DNA of 64,000 bases from Sphingomonas sp. JC676 (lineage in GTDB: Bacteria > Pseudomonadota > Alphaproteobacteria > Sphingomonadales > Sphingomonadaceae), in contig NZ_JACTGR010000006.1 in the NCBI RefSeq assembly GCF_014489075.1, positions 1-64,000 on the forward strand, read 5' to 3'. This document shows positions 24,274 to 33,697 of the stretch, piece by piece (within the stretch, counting starts at the first letter, position 1; each line of letters starts with the position of its first letter). Position numbers and translations under genes: made by a program. The notes beneath the pieces were generated by a model, which ran no database searches, had not been told where the DNA came from, and saw only the letters and a list, made by a program, of their open reading frames with translations.

Positions 24274-25163
24274 GTGGAAAATGAATCGATGTTGTTTCCT
24301 CTATGTCCGGCGATAGCCCAGGCGGCACCGGACACCGGTGCCAATTTGTCGCGGGCCATGGAGCGGCTGCTAAAGATGCGCGCGACGCTGCCGGCCGGCG
24401 AATTCGTCCGTCAGGTCGAGACGCTGGCACTGGGCGGCGACGCCTCTGCAGCGGAGATGGCGGGGGAGGGCAGCCAGTTCGGCGGCATCGGCTGGCCGAT
24501 CGATGCGCAAAAGGCCTGCGACTGGTTCGAGCGCGCTGCCGCGATGCGGGGCGATTCCGCGCATAATCTCGCTCTATGTCACGAGACCGGCCGCGGGCGC
24601 CCGCAGGACGCGGCACGCGCCCGGTTGCTCTACACCCAGGCGATCAGCCTCGGCTGGATCCAGGCCAAGTGCGCGCTAGGAACGATGCTGGTGTCAGGCA
24701 GCGGCGGGCGGACATCGGCAAGGGCCTAACGCTGTGCCGCGAGGCGGCCGAGGCGGGCAACCCCAGTGCGCAGACCGATTACGGCACCTTTCTGCTGCTC
24801 GGGAAGGGGTTGTCCCGCGACATGGTTGCGGCATGGCGCTGGTTCACGGCCGCGGCAAGCCAGAAGCAGGCGAACGCGGCGATGCTGTTAGGCCAGATGC
24901 TGTGGAACGGAGACGGCGGCGCCGCGGATCCGGAAGCGTCCGCAAAGTGGTTGAAGGTCGCCTATGACAATGGCCGAAAGGATGCCGCCGCATTTCTCGC
25001 CCGCGCTGCGTTCAAGCGCGCGGCTCCCGATGGCAAGGTCGTGGACCGCAGCGCCGCGTCAGATGCGGTCCATTGGTTGCGTATCGCCGCCGAAGAGGAT
25101 CCGGACCCGGCCAAGCGAGCCGATTTCGCCGCGACCGTCAAGGATCTCGGCGTGGAAAACTAG
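24274..25163 (+). pseudogene. Sel1-repeat protein gene with a frameshift
   Basis: From GTG 24274 the frame reads Sel1-type repeats (DAQKACDWFERAAAMRGDSA, AHNLALCHETGRGRPQDAAR, ARLLYTQAISLGW) to a stop near 24729. A second frame, shifted by one base around 24700 in AGCGGCGGGCGGACATC, continues the same protein as DIGKGLTLCREAAEAGNPSA and further repeats to 25163. One missing base in the G/C-rich run would join both parts to about 290 residues. It could be a true pseudogene or a sequencing error. Sel1 proteins are helical scaffolds, often exported. It is divergent from carD and convergent with fdxA. Confidence 0.75.
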
Positions 25164-25167
25164 AAAC

Positions 25168-25506
25168 TTAGTTTCCGGTGCCGGGCGTCGCCGAGAAATA
25201 CTTCTCGAACTTGCCGTCTTCGCCCTTGTGCTCGTCGGCATCGGCGGGAACGTCGCCCTTCTGGGTCACGTTCGGCCATTCCTCCGAATAGGTCTTGTTG
25301 AGCTCGAGCCACTTCTCGAGGCCATTTTCGGTATCGGGCAGGATCGCCTCAGCGGGGCATTCGGGCTCGCAGACGCCGCAGTCGATGCATTCGCTGGGAT
25401 TGATGACGAGCATGTTCTCGCCCTCATAGAAACAGTCGACCGGACACACTTCGACGCAGTCCATATACTTGCACTTGATGCAGGCATCGGTGACGACGTA
25501 GGTCAT
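25168..25506 (-). CDS. fdxA: 7Fe ferredoxin (FdxA)
   Basis: This 112-residue ferredoxin has Cys9, Cys12, Cys17, Cys21, Cys25 and then Cys40, Cys43, Cys46, Cys50. By analogy with Azotobacter ferredoxin I, Cys9, Cys17 and Cys50 hold a 3Fe-4S cluster and Cys21, Cys40, Cys43 and Cys46 a 4Fe-4S cluster. The C-terminal extension (ENGLEKWLELNKTYSEEWPN) is typical of the FdxA group. It carries electrons in the cytoplasm; the partner is unknown. A GAGG site precedes the ATG. It lies 60 bases after the S4-domain gene on the same strand. Confidence 0.97.
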   Translation of the reverse strand: MTYVVTDACIKCKYMDCVEVCPVDCFYEGENMLVINPSECIDCGVCEPECPAEAILPDTENGLEKWLELNKTYSEEWPNVTQKGDVPADADEHKGEDGKFEKYFSATPGTGN

Positions 25507-25566
25507 GGGTCGGGCCTCTGTTCGAACGAAATTCCGTTGCCCTGCTATGCGCGCAGATTCGCGGCG

Positions 25567-25869
25567 TCAATCGAAGCGCGCTTCCTGCGAGACGTTCTCA
25601 GTGATCAAATCTTCATAGCACGCAAGCGCTTCTACCGGCGGGCCGCGCCGCTTGGGAAGCGCCGCGATCCGCAACACGCGCACCTGGCCGTATAGCGGAA
25701 AGGCGAGCACACAGCCGATCCGCACCGGTGCCGCCGATCGCTCGATCCGCCGCCCGTCGATGCGCAGCGTGCCCTTCTCAGCGATCGCTTGCGCGGCGCT
25801 GCGCGTCTTGGCCAGCCGGGCGAACCATAAGAAGCGGTCGACCCGCATCGTCCCGTCACGCTCAGCCAC
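25567..25869 (-). CDS. S4-domain RNA-binding protein (Hsp15-like)
   Basis: The protein of about 100 residues has the S4 RNA-binding fold seen in Hsp15/YlmH-type heat-shock proteins: MRVDRFLWFARLAKTRSAAQ, IAEKGTLRIDGRRIERSAAP, then VLAFPLYGQVRVLRIAALP. Hsp15 binds stalled 50S subunits in other bacteria. I chose GTG 25869, which overlaps the helicase stop by eight bases and has GAGG upstream, implying translational coupling; ATG 25848 is an alternative. Small size and coupling to the helicase suggest an RNA-related role for both. Confidence 0.85.
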   Translation of the reverse strand: MAERDGTMRVDRFLWFARLAKTRSAAQAIAEKGTLRIDGRRIERSAAPVRIGCVLAFPLYGQVRVLRIAALPKRRGPPVEALACYEDLITENVSQEARFD

Positions 25870-28336
25870 GCCGCAACACCTCGAGCATTGCAAAGGCGTT
25901 GTCCTTGGGTGGCGCCTTGGGCTTGGCCACCGGCACCAGCCCCTGCCAGATCCAGCGCGGCGGCTGCCCTTCCTGCGCGCGCGCAGTGCGGAAGCCGAGC
26001 TGCGCCATCAACCGGGAGAGCGTGTCCGCGTTCAGCCCCATCGACGTCGCCAGCGCCGGATCGGGTGCGAACGGCGCGCGGCCCTTGCGCGCATCATGGG
26101 CGGCGCGCGCGATCCGTTCGACCAAGTCGACGCGTACCGCTTGCTGCCCCAGCGGGCGGAAACCATAAGCGAGATCGGCGCCGGGTGCGTTGCGGGAAAG
26201 CACCGTGGCACCCTCGCGCGGCGTATCGGCCAGCGCCATCAGCTCGCGCCGCCAGCGCGCCGGGCCGGGCTTGAGCAGGGCCGGCGCGAAGAGGTCGAGC
26301 GTGCCGATCGTCACGCCGACCTTGCGCAGCTTCTTCCGGGCATCCGCATCGAGCGCTTCGACCAGGGCCGCAGCCGCACGACGCGGCAGCAACCCGCCCG
26401 CTTCGAGCAGGGCGCTCGCCAGCGCCCTGAGCGGCGCGCCTGCGCCAAGGTCGCGCGTCACCGCGTCGAGCCTGGCGAACACCGGCACATGCCGCTCGAT
26501 CCGTTCCGCGAACCAGCGTTCGAGCCGCGCCTGCACCGCGGCCTTCGCCTGCGCATCAAGCACGTCGAGCGCGCGATCCAGTACAATCCGCGGCCGCGCG
26601 AGATGCTGGCCAGCGCGCAGTTCGGCGATCCCCGCGCCCCGCCACGTCAGCGTAATGCCGCTCAGCGCCAGATCCTCATCGCCCGCCTCCGCCAGCGCCT
26701 GGCCGCGCCGGCGCAGTTCGCCCGCCAGCCGCTTCTCCGCCGCCGCGAGCAGCATGCGCTTGTCCGCCGCGCGCGCATCGGGCGCCACGGTGAAGCGAAA
26801 GCCTTCCAGCCTGCCCAGGGGATGTTCCTCGACGCTCACTTCGCCCTCGGGTCCGATAGTCACCGGCAGGTTCGAGGCATCAGCGCCGATCTGCCGCAAT
26901 AGCACCGTGGTCCGCCGGTCGACGAAGCGCTGGGTCAGGCTGGCATGCAGCGCGTCCGAGAGCTTCTCCTCGATCGCCCGCGTCCGCTCGGCCCAGTGGA
27001 GCGGCTCTTCCAGCCAGTCGGTGCGCTGCGCGATATAGGCCCAACTCCGCGTCGCCGCGATCCGCCCGGCGATCGTCTCGACATCGCCGCCCATATTGTC
27101 GAGCCGCTGGATCTCGTCGGCGAACCATTGGTGCGGCACATGGCCATTGCCTTCGGAGAGATGCCCGAAAAGCCGCCCGACGAAGCGCGCATGGGGATCG
27201 ACGCCGAGCTTGCGGAAATCGGGCAGGCCGCACGCCGCCCAGAACCGCGCGACCATCAGCGGCGAGCGCACGCGCGCGCGCACCCAATCTTCCTCGGCCA
27301 GCCGCTTGAGCACCGCCAGGTCGACCGCCTGTGGTGCCGCTCGCAGCGCGTCGTTGTGCGGCCTGGTCTCCAGGCTCGCGATCAGCGCGTCCACGCTGGC
27401 AAAATCGGGCTCGCCCTCGCGCCAATAGAGATGCTCGAGCCGCGGCACCTGATGCGCCTCGATCGCCAGCACTTCCTCGGGTGTAAACGCGTTCGGACCC
27501 TGCTCGTGCAGCGCCCCGAACGTCCCGTCGCGCTGATGCCGCCCCGCGCGCCCGGCGATCTGTGCCATCTCGGCGATTGTCAGGCGCCGCTGGCGTTTGC
27601 CGTCGAACTTGGAGAGCGAGGCGAAGGCAACATGGGCGACATCCATGTTGAGCCCCATGCCGATCGCGTCGGTCGCGACGAGATAGTCGACCTCGCCCGC
27701 CTGGAACATCGCCACCTGCGCGTTACGGGTGCGTGGGCTGAGCGCGCCCATCACCACCGCCGCGCCGCCGCGCAGCCGCCGCAATGCCTCGGCTACCGCG
27801 TAAACCTCCTCCGCCGAGAAAGCGACGATCGCCGAGCGCCGCGGCAGCCGCGACAATTTGCGCGCGCCTGCATAGCTCAAGGTCGAGAAGCGCGGCCGCC
27901 CGATGATTTCGGCATCGGGCACCAGCGCCTTGAGCATGGGTTTGAGCGATTCCGAACCCAGGATCATCGTCTCTTCACGGCCTCGCGCGCGCAGCAGCCG
28001 ATCAGTGAAGACATGCCCGCGCTCGGGGTCCGCCCCCAGTTGCGCCTCGTCGAGCCCCACGAACGCAGTTTCGCGCTCCAGCGGCATGCTCTCAGCGGTG
28101 CACAGCAGCCAGCGCGCTTTCGGGGGGAGTATCTTCTCCTCGCCGGTGATCAGTCCGACATTGGCCGCGCCCTTCATCTTGACGACGCGGTCGTAGACCT
28201 CGCGCGCAAGCAACCGCAGCGGGAAGCCGATCATGCCGCTGGCATGGCCGCACATCCGCTCGACCGCGAGATGGGTCTTGCCGGTATTGGTCGGGCCCAG
28301 CACCGCAGTGACGGGAGAACGCGCGAACTGGCTCAT
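25862..28336 (-). CDS. SUV3-like DExH-box RNA helicase
   Basis: This 824-residue helicase has Walker A GPTNTGKT (14-21), motif Ia-like TGEEKILPPKARWLLCTAE, a DEAQ box (96-99), ILGSE, and a second RecA domain with LVATDAIGMGLN and QIAGRAGRH (motif VI). The C-terminal half carries the SUV3-type region and an Ala/Arg-rich tail. Relatives (MgpS/SUV3) unwind RNA with ATP. The gene overlaps the following S4-protein gene. It is divergent from the M23 peptidase gene across 248 bases. Confidence 0.93.
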   Translation of the reverse strand: MSQFARSPVTAVLGPTNTGKTHLAVERMCGHASGMIGFPLRLLAREVYDRVVKMKGAANVGLITGEEKILPPKARWLLCTAESMPLERETAFVGLDEAQLGADPERGHVFTDRLLRARGREETMILGSESLKPMLKALVPDAEIIGRPRFSTLSYAGARKLSRLPRRSAIVAFSAEEVYAVAEALRRLRGGAAVVMGALSPRTRNAQVAMFQAGEVDYLVATDAIGMGLNMDVAHVAFASLSKFDGKRQRRLTIAEMAQIAGRAGRHQRDGTFGALHEQGPNAFTPEEVLAIEAHQVPRLEHLYWREGEPDFASVDALIASLETRPHNDALRAAPQAVDLAVLKRLAEEDWVRARVRSPLMVARFWAACGLPDFRKLGVDPHARFVGRLFGHLSEGNGHVPHQWFADEIQRLDNMGGDVETIAGRIAATRSWAYIAQRTDWLEEPLHWAERTRAIEEKLSDALHASLTQRFVDRRTTVLLRQIGADASNLPVTIGPEGEVSVEEHPLGRLEGFRFTVAPDARAADKRMLLAAAEKRLAGELRRRGQALAEAGDEDLALSGITLTWRGAGIAELRAGQHLARPRIVLDRALDVLDAQAKAAVQARLERWFAERIERHVPVFARLDAVTRDLGAGAPLRALASALLEAGGLLPRRAAAALVEALDADARKKLRKVGVTIGTLDLFAPALLKPGPARWRRELMALADTPREGATVLSRNAPGADLAYGFRPLGQQAVRVDLVERIARAAHDARKGRAPFAPDPALATSMGLNADTLSRLMAQLGFRTARAQEGQPPRWIWQGLVPVAKPKAPPKDNAFAMLEVLRRG

Positions 28337-28584
28337 GGCATTGCCAAGATTGTTCCGAGTCAGCCCTTAAGCAACTCCCCCCAATTGCGAATCTTTGTTA
28401 ACCATGGTGGTTCCCTGATCATGTAAGGTGCTGAATCCCTTCATCTTGGGTGCAGCACAGGTCGCCGCAGCATGCGGCAAAGATCAGGCTGCTTAATTTG
28501 ACATTAAACCCTGTCTTCCACAGTGATCGCACCCATGCCGGGGGTTGCGGCAAGCTCGACGACGATTTTTGGGGGCACCACGCC

Positions 28585-30069
28585 TTGTTTCAGCGCGAGG
28601 ACCTGAGCACCGGAGAGGGCGGCGGCGGCACGTCGCGCGCGCTGGTGCTCGTGCCGAAGCCGCGGACGCTGATCGATCGGCTGTTCGCGCGGTTCGGCGA
28701 TATCGACCTCGCCCCCGATCTCGGTTCGCGCATCGGCACGCTCACCTGGTATCGCGGTGCTGCGACCTGTGTGGGCCTCTGCGCCTTTACCCTCTTGCTG
28801 GCGCCAGGCTTCGAAGCCCCGATCTACGGCACCGTGCCGCCCCCCTTGAGCGGCGGCGAATGGGATGCGGCGCGCGCGCAGGCGATCAAGCCGCTCGGCC
28901 AGGGATCAATCAGCGGCTATCATGTCGCCGCGACCAACCTCGTCGCGCCGCTCACCGACACGCCCGAACGGCCGATCATCCAGAACGAGACCAGGCTTTC
29001 ATCCGGCACGGCGCTGCTCGCCGTGCTCCAGCGCTCGGGCGTCGGCAAGACCGATGCGGGCCAGGTCGGCGCGCTCGTCACCAAGGCGATGGCGTTGAAC
29101 GAGATCCAGCCGGGCACGATGCTCGATCTCACGCTGGGCCGCCGCCTCGACAAGTCGCAGCCGCGCCCCCTCGAGAAGCTCGAATTCCGCGCCAAGTTCG
29201 ACTTGAAGCTCGAAGTCGCGCGCAACGGCGGTGCGCTCTCGCTCAAGCAGATCCCGATCGCGATCGACCGCACGCCGCTGCGCATCCAGGGCATGGTCGG
29301 CTCCAGCCTCTATCGCTCGGCCCGCGCCGCCGGCGCCCCGGCCAAGGCGGTCGAGGCCTATCTCCGCACCGTCGCCAGCCGCGTGTCGGTCTCGAAGATC
29401 GGATCGGGCTGCAAGTTCGACATCATCGTCGGTCAGGCGCGCGCTGCGACCGGCGAGGTGCAGATGGGCAGCCTGATGTATGCCGGCGTCACCGGTTGCG
29501 GAAACAGCGTCCAACTCGTCCCTTGGGGTGACGAGGGCAAGACCGAATGGTTCGACGGCGCCGGCCGCGGCAACAAGACCGGCATGATGGGCATGCCCGC
29601 CGCCGGGCATTTCTCATCCGGTTTCGGCATGCGTATGCATCCGATCCTGGGCTATACCCGCATGCACAGGGGCGTGGACATCGCCGCGCCCTGGGGTTCG
29701 CCGGTCTATGCCGCGATCGACGGTGTCGTGCAGGTCGCCGGACGCAGCGCCGGCTATGGCAACTTCATCAAGCTCGGCCATGACGGCGGCTACGGCACCG
29801 GATACGGCCATCTCAGCCGTATCCTGGTCCGGCCAGGCCAGCATGTCCGCAAGGGACAGCAGATCGGCGCTATCGGCAACACTGGTCTCTCGACCGGCCC
29901 GCACCTTCACTACGAGCTCTACAAGAACGGCGTGGCAGTAAACCCGCGCTCGGTATCCTTCTCGGTAGAGAATCGCCTTACCGGGGGCGCGCTCGGCGCG
30001 TTCAAGGCCAAGCTGAGCACCCTCCTCGCGGTGCCCATCGGCCACGGCGCCCAGCGCGACGAGGACTGA
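28585..30069 (+). CDS. M23 family metallopeptidase (LytM-type)
   Basis: This envelope peptidase would cut peptide cross-links of peptidoglycan. It has one N-terminal membrane anchor (ATCVGLCAFTLLLAPGF), a middle OapA/LysM-like domain and a C-terminal LytM domain with MHRGVD (His361, Asp365), GYGTGYGHLSR and HLHYEL (His440, His442), the full zinc and catalytic set. The start is not clear: TTG 28585 (L-F-Q-R-E-D-L) is preceded by GGGGG and gives about 494 residues; the frame stays open to GTG 28450. The upstream region 28337-28584 separates it from the divergent helicase. It is followed by copy A of a 125-bp element. Confidence 0.9.
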   Translation: MFQREDLSTGEGGGGTSRALVLVPKPRTLIDRLFARFGDIDLAPDLGSRIGTLTWYRGAATCVGLCAFTLLLAPGFEAPIYGTVPPPLSGGEWDAARAQAIKPLGQGSISGYHVAATNLVAPLTDTPERPIIQNETRLSSGTALLAVLQRSGVGKTDAGQVGALVTKAMALNEIQPGTMLDLTLGRRLDKSQPRPLEKLEFRAKFDLKLEVARNGGALSLKQIPIAIDRTPLRIQGMVGSSLYRSARAAGAPAKAVEAYLRTVASRVSVSKIGSGCKFDIIVGQARAATGEVQMGSLMYAGVTGCGNSVQLVPWGDEGKTEWFDGAGRGNKTGMMGMPAAGHFSSGFGMRMHPILGYTRMHRGVDIAAPWGSPVYAAIDGVVQVAGRSAGYGNFIKLGHDGGYGTGYGHLSRILVRPGQHVRKGQQIGAIGNTGLSTGPHLHYELYKNGVAVNPRSVSFSVENRLTGGALGAFKAKLSTLLAVPIGHGAQRDED

Positions 30070-30086
30070 GCGCCCGCTACCGTTGA

Positions 30087-30212
30087 ATTGTAGGATTTGG
30101 CCTGCGATCCCGCACAGGCTCTTTCTCATCTTGAATGGAATCGGCCGCCTCACGCACACACGCGCGCGGAACCTGAGACCTTTGTGACTTTAGGGTAACC
30201 GGCTACCGTTCG
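30087..30212 (+). repeat. 125-bp intergenic element, copy A
   Basis: It is colinear with copy B at 47396-47522 and nearly ungapped, with long identical parts (GGCTCTTTCTCATC and TTTGTGACTTTAGGGTAACC). It holds a hairpin GCCTG...CAGGC (30100-30119) followed by TCTTTCTC. It lies between the convergent M23 and HerA-like genes. A terminator or small RNA role is possible. Confidence 0.7.
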
Positions 30213-30216
30213 CCAG

Positions 30217-31887
30217 TTATTTGCCCTGCGATCGCCAGCGCTTGATCGTGCGCTCGAGCATCATTTCCTCGCCGCCGGTGTCGCGCCACAATTCGGAGAA
30301 GATCGGATCGTCCGATGCCGGGCGCTTGCCCTCATCGAGCGCGTCGAACAGCAGCCGGATCGGCGTCGCCACGCCTTCGCCCACCGCGATGCATTCGCGA
30401 TTCCGAAGTGCCGGGATCGAATCGAGGAAGCCGCGCGCGCCTTCGGGCATCGCCGCGCGGACGAATGCCTGGTCGCGCTCGTTGTTGAGCCGCATCGACA
30501 GGATCGTGCCGCATTGGGAGAGCACCCCTTCGGCCAGATCCGACGGGCGCTGCGTGATCAGCCCCAACGACACGCCATATTTGCGGCCTTCCTTGGCGAT
30601 CCGGCTCAAGATCCGCCCCACCGACGAGCCATCGGCATTGCGCTCATTGGGCACATAGCGGTGCGCCTCCTCGCAGACGAGCAGCACCGGGCGCTTGGTT
30701 TCGCCGCGCGACCAGATCGCGAAGTCGAACACCATCCGGGCGAGCACCGCGACGACCACCGAGGTGATTTCGCTAGGCACGCCCGAGACGTCGACGATCG
30801 AGATCGGCTTGCCGTCGCCCGGCAGGCGGAACACCCGCGCCAGGAATGAAGCCATGCTGTCCGCCACCAGCATGCCCGAGAACATGAAGGCATAGCGCGG
30901 ATCGCCCTTGATCTCGTCAATTTTGCTGCGCAACCGAAGATAGGGCGCCGTGTCGGTCGCCTTGTCCATCTTGCCCATTTCGAGCTGGAGGATCTGGGTC
31001 AGGTCCGAGAGCAGATAGGGGATCGGTGCGTCGACAGTGAGCTTGCCGATTTCCTGCGCCAGCCGATTCTTGCCCTTGGCGAGCAGGATGCACTTGGCAA
31101 GGATATCGGCGTCCACCTGGCGGTCCGAGCCGGAGGTGGTGAGGAACACTTCGCAATGCTCCTCGAAGTTCATCAGCCAATAGGGCATCTGCAGGTTCGA
31201 GACGTCGTACAGCGCACCGATCGTCTTGAACGCGCTGGCATATTCGCCGTGCGGATCGATCATCAGGATATGGCCCTGCGGCGCCAGCTCGCAGATCCGG
31301 TGCAGGATCAGCGCAGCCGCGGTCGACTTACCCGTGCCGGTCGAGCCGAGCAGCGCGAAATGCTTGCCGAGCATCGCGTCGATATAGAGCGCGGCACGGA
31401 TATCCTTGGTCGGATAGACATTGCCCACTTCGATATGCGCGCGATCGTCCGAGGCGTAGATCTGCTTGAGGTCGGCCGTGGTGACGGCAAACACCGGCGC
31501 ACCCGGCGTCGGATAACGCGTCACGCCGCGGCGGAACTTGTAGAGCTTGCCGGTAAGCTTCTCTTCGTCGCCTTCACCGAGAAAGTCGATCTGCGCGGCG
31601 ATCCGGTCGGCGGTCTCGAGCTTGAGGGCGCGGACATTGGCGATCAGCCAGGTATTGCCCACCCGCACCTTGACCTGGCTGCCGACGGTTCCGGCATTGG
31701 CAATGGCCGCATCGCTGCTGGCGGCGAGCGTTTCGAGAGCCGCCTGATCGAAGATCACCTGACTCGTCGAGCCGGCGATTTCCAGCACCGCGCCGATCGG
31801 TTGCGACGGCGCGTGCGCAGGCAGAATGTCCGACGATGCGATGGGTGCCGCGTTCTCGAAACCACGCGCCCCGAACTGGCCTTCCAT
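30217..31887 (-). CDS. HerA-like ATPase (DUF87)
   Basis: This 556-residue hexameric-type ATPase has an N-terminal HAS-barrel-like region (IGAVLEIAGSTSQVIFD), Walker A GSTGTGKST (about 181-189), ILMIDPHGEYASAF, a Walker B-like RPVLLVCEEAHRYVP, and GLITQRPSDLAEGVLSQCGT. HerA proteins are DNA translocases, often partnered with the nuclease NurA; no NurA is visible here. The start ATG 31887 follows GGGAG. On its 3' side it is convergent with the M23 peptidase gene. Confidence 0.9.
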   Translation of the reverse strand: MEGQFGARGFENAAPIASSDILPAHAPSQPIGAVLEIAGSTSQVIFDQAALETLAASSDAAIANAGTVGSQVKVRVGNTWLIANVRALKLETADRIAAQIDFLGEGDEEKLTGKLYKFRRGVTRYPTPGAPVFAVTTADLKQIYASDDRAHIEVGNVYPTKDIRAALYIDAMLGKHFALLGSTGTGKSTAAALILHRICELAPQGHILMIDPHGEYASAFKTIGALYDVSNLQMPYWLMNFEEHCEVFLTTSGSDRQVDADILAKCILLAKGKNRLAQEIGKLTVDAPIPYLLSDLTQILQLEMGKMDKATDTAPYLRLRSKIDEIKGDPRYAFMFSGMLVADSMASFLARVFRLPGDGKPISIVDVSGVPSEITSVVVAVLARMVFDFAIWSRGETKRPVLLVCEEAHRYVPNERNADGSSVGRILSRIAKEGRKYGVSLGLITQRPSDLAEGVLSQCGTILSMRLNNERDQAFVRAAMPEGARGFLDSIPALRNRECIAVGEGVATPIRLLFDALDEGKRPASDDPIFSELWRDTGGEEMMLERTIKRWRSQGK

Positions 31888-31977
31888 CGGCTACTCCCTT
31901 GAATCGGAGCCACCATGCCGCAGGGAAGTAAAGATTGGGTATGTTCGCAGGTGTTTACCATGCTTTGCCGGCCGGTG

Positions 31978-32739
31978 TCAGAAGCGCCGCCAGATCGCTC
32001 CCGCGCCCCAGCCCAGCAGGATCGAAAGCGCCACCGCGACGAGCCCATAAGCCAGCGATTGGTCCTCCGCCGCAGTGGCGACGAATCGCTCGAAACCGGA
32101 CTTGCGGATGTCGATCGGCCGCACTGCCGCCGCCAGCACGCGTCCGTCGCGAATCAGGAAGGTCTCGGCGGTGAAGCGGCCCACCGGCACGCGCGCTGGG
32201 ATGTTGAGCCGCGCCCGATAGAGCACGCCGTCGGTGATCTCTACCGCGCCCGGCGCCTCGTAATAGAGCCCGCCCCGGGTCCTGAGGTCGACTAGCCCCT
32301 TGTCGAACCGCGCCTGCACCTCCGGCTGGGCACCCGATGACGGCGAAAGCTGGAGGCTGTCGACGCCAAGCTCGTAGATCGCCCTGGTGCGCTCGTCGAC
32401 GAGCTCGCGGATCGGCTTGGACGAGGCGATCGCATAGAAGCTCGGCGCGGACCGGTAACGCGTCCGCTCGGCGTTCATCCAGATGCCGGCGACCTTTTCC
32501 TTCTCGCGGACCAGCACCGATTGGGTCGGTCCCTTCACCACCACGACGATGTCCGCGGGCTTCTCGCCGCGCTCAGGCGTGCGGCCGCCGGGATAGAGAA
32601 TTGCCCCGAACAGCAGCAGCTCGGCGCCGGTGAACGAATAGGCGATCTCGATGGCGCGCTGCGAAACGTCGGGCACCAGCACCGGCTTGGCCTGGCCCAT
32701 CAGCAACGGCGCGAGCAGGAGGACAGCCCAACGCTTCAC
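31978..32739 (-). CDS. TIGR02186 family membrane protein
   Basis: The protein has about 253 residues from GTG 32739, whose GTGA overlaps the stop of the upstream TauE/SafE gene by four bases. The N-terminus is a signal peptide (VKRWAVLLLAPLLMGQA); the middle is beta-rich (ERGEKPADIVVVVKGP, RFTAETFLIRDG) and the C-terminus has one membrane segment (YGLVAVALSILLGWGAGAIW). This is the pattern of TIGR02186, which is usually encoded next to TauE/SafE. A role with that transporter is likely but not known. The longer open frame upstream to 33687 is antisense-like sequence within the transporter gene and was not used. Confidence 0.9.
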   Translation of the reverse strand: MKRWAVLLLAPLLMGQAKPVLVPDVSQRAIEIAYSFTGAELLLFGAILYPGGRTPERGEKPADIVVVVKGPTQSVLVREKEKVAGIWMNAERTRYRSAPSFYAIASSKPIRELVDERTRAIYELGVDSLQLSPSSGAQPEVQARFDKGLVDLRTRGGLYYEAPGAVEITDGVLYRARLNIPARVPVGRFTAETFLIRDGRVLAAAVRPIDIRKSGFERFVATAAEDQSLAYGLVAVALSILLGWGAGAIWRRF

Positions 32740-33650
32740 GAGACTTCGACCGTGTAGATCTCGTCGGGCCGCCAGGCGAGGCCGGCCAGCATGCGCACCG
32801 CGACGAGCAGCACGATGATCGCAAGGATTAGCCGCAGATATTCGGGCTTCACCTTCTGCGCGAACCGCGCACCGATCTGCGCGCCGATCACCGATCCAAG
32901 CAGCAGCAGCGCCGCCAGCACGATGTCGACCGCCTTGGTCGTGGTCGCGTGCACCATCGTCGCCGCCGCGGTGACGAACAGGATCTGGAACAGCGAGGTG
33001 CCGACCACGACCTGCGTGCCCATGCCGAGCAGATAGAGCATCGCCGGCACCAGAATGAAGCCGCCGCCCACGCCCAGCAGCACGGTCAATATGCCGGTGC
33101 AGAAGCCCAGGAGCAGTGGCGCCAGCGGCGAGATATAGAGGCCCGAGCGATAGAAGCGCCAGCGCAGCGGCAGCGAAGCGACTAGCGGATGGTGCCGCCG
33201 CCGCCGCGGCTTGGGCGGCCTCGCGCCGCGCGACACCCGCACGGCGGTGATCGATTCCTGCAGCATCAGCCCGCCGATCGACCCCAGCATGACGACATAG
33301 AGGATGCCGATCACAGTATCGATCGCGCCGGTCGCCTGGAGCGACGTGAACAGCGCCGCGCCGGCGATGCTCCCTAGCACGCCGCCGACCACCAACACCA
33401 GACCCATATGGACGTCGACGCCACCCCGTCGGAAATGCGCAAACACGCCGGATACGCTGGCGCCAGTCACCTGGCTCGCCGCCGATGCCGCCGCGACGGT
33501 GGGCGGGATGCCGTAGAAGATCAGCAGCGGGGTAGTGAGGAATCCGCCGCCGACGCCGAACATGCCCGAGAGCAGGCCGACGCCGAGCCCCAGCGCCACG
33601 ATCACCAGCGCGTTTACCGAAAGATTGGCGATGGGAAGATAAAGGTCCAT
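32736..33650 (-). CDS. TauE/SafE family sulfite/anion exporter
   Basis: This 304-residue inner-membrane protein has about eight hydrophobic segments in two halves, each carrying the family GxGGG motif (MFGVGGGFLTTPLLIFYGIP near the N-terminus and LLGVGGGFILVPAMLYLLGM in the second half). The linker is basic (ARPPKPRRRRHHP). TauE/SafE proteins export sulfite, sulfoacetate or similar anions. The stop overlaps the next gene's start (GTGA), so both are translated together. Substrate cannot be read from the sequence. Confidence 0.95.
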   Translation of the reverse strand: MDLYLPIANLSVNALVIVALGLGVGLLSGMFGVGGGFLTTPLLIFYGIPPTVAAASAASQVTGASVSGVFAHFRRGGVDVHMGLVLVVGGVLGSIAGAALFTSLQATGAIDTVIGILYVVMLGSIGGLMLQESITAVRVSRGARPPKPRRRRHHPLVASLPLRWRFYRSGLYISPLAPLLLGFCTGILTVLLGVGGGFILVPAMLYLLGMGTQVVVGTSLFQILFVTAAATMVHATTTKAVDIVLAALLLLGSVIGAQIGARFAQKVKPEYLRLILAIIVLLVAVRMLAGLAWRPDEIYTVEVS

Positions 33651-33697
33651 GCGCCCACCGCACTACCGCTTTTGCGCAGCACTGCAAAAGGGTGCGG

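Noticed and set aside
32740..33687. Upstream extension of the TIGR02186 gene
   Set aside because: The extension is an alternate frame of the TauE/SafE gene; the GTG overlap start explains the gene better.
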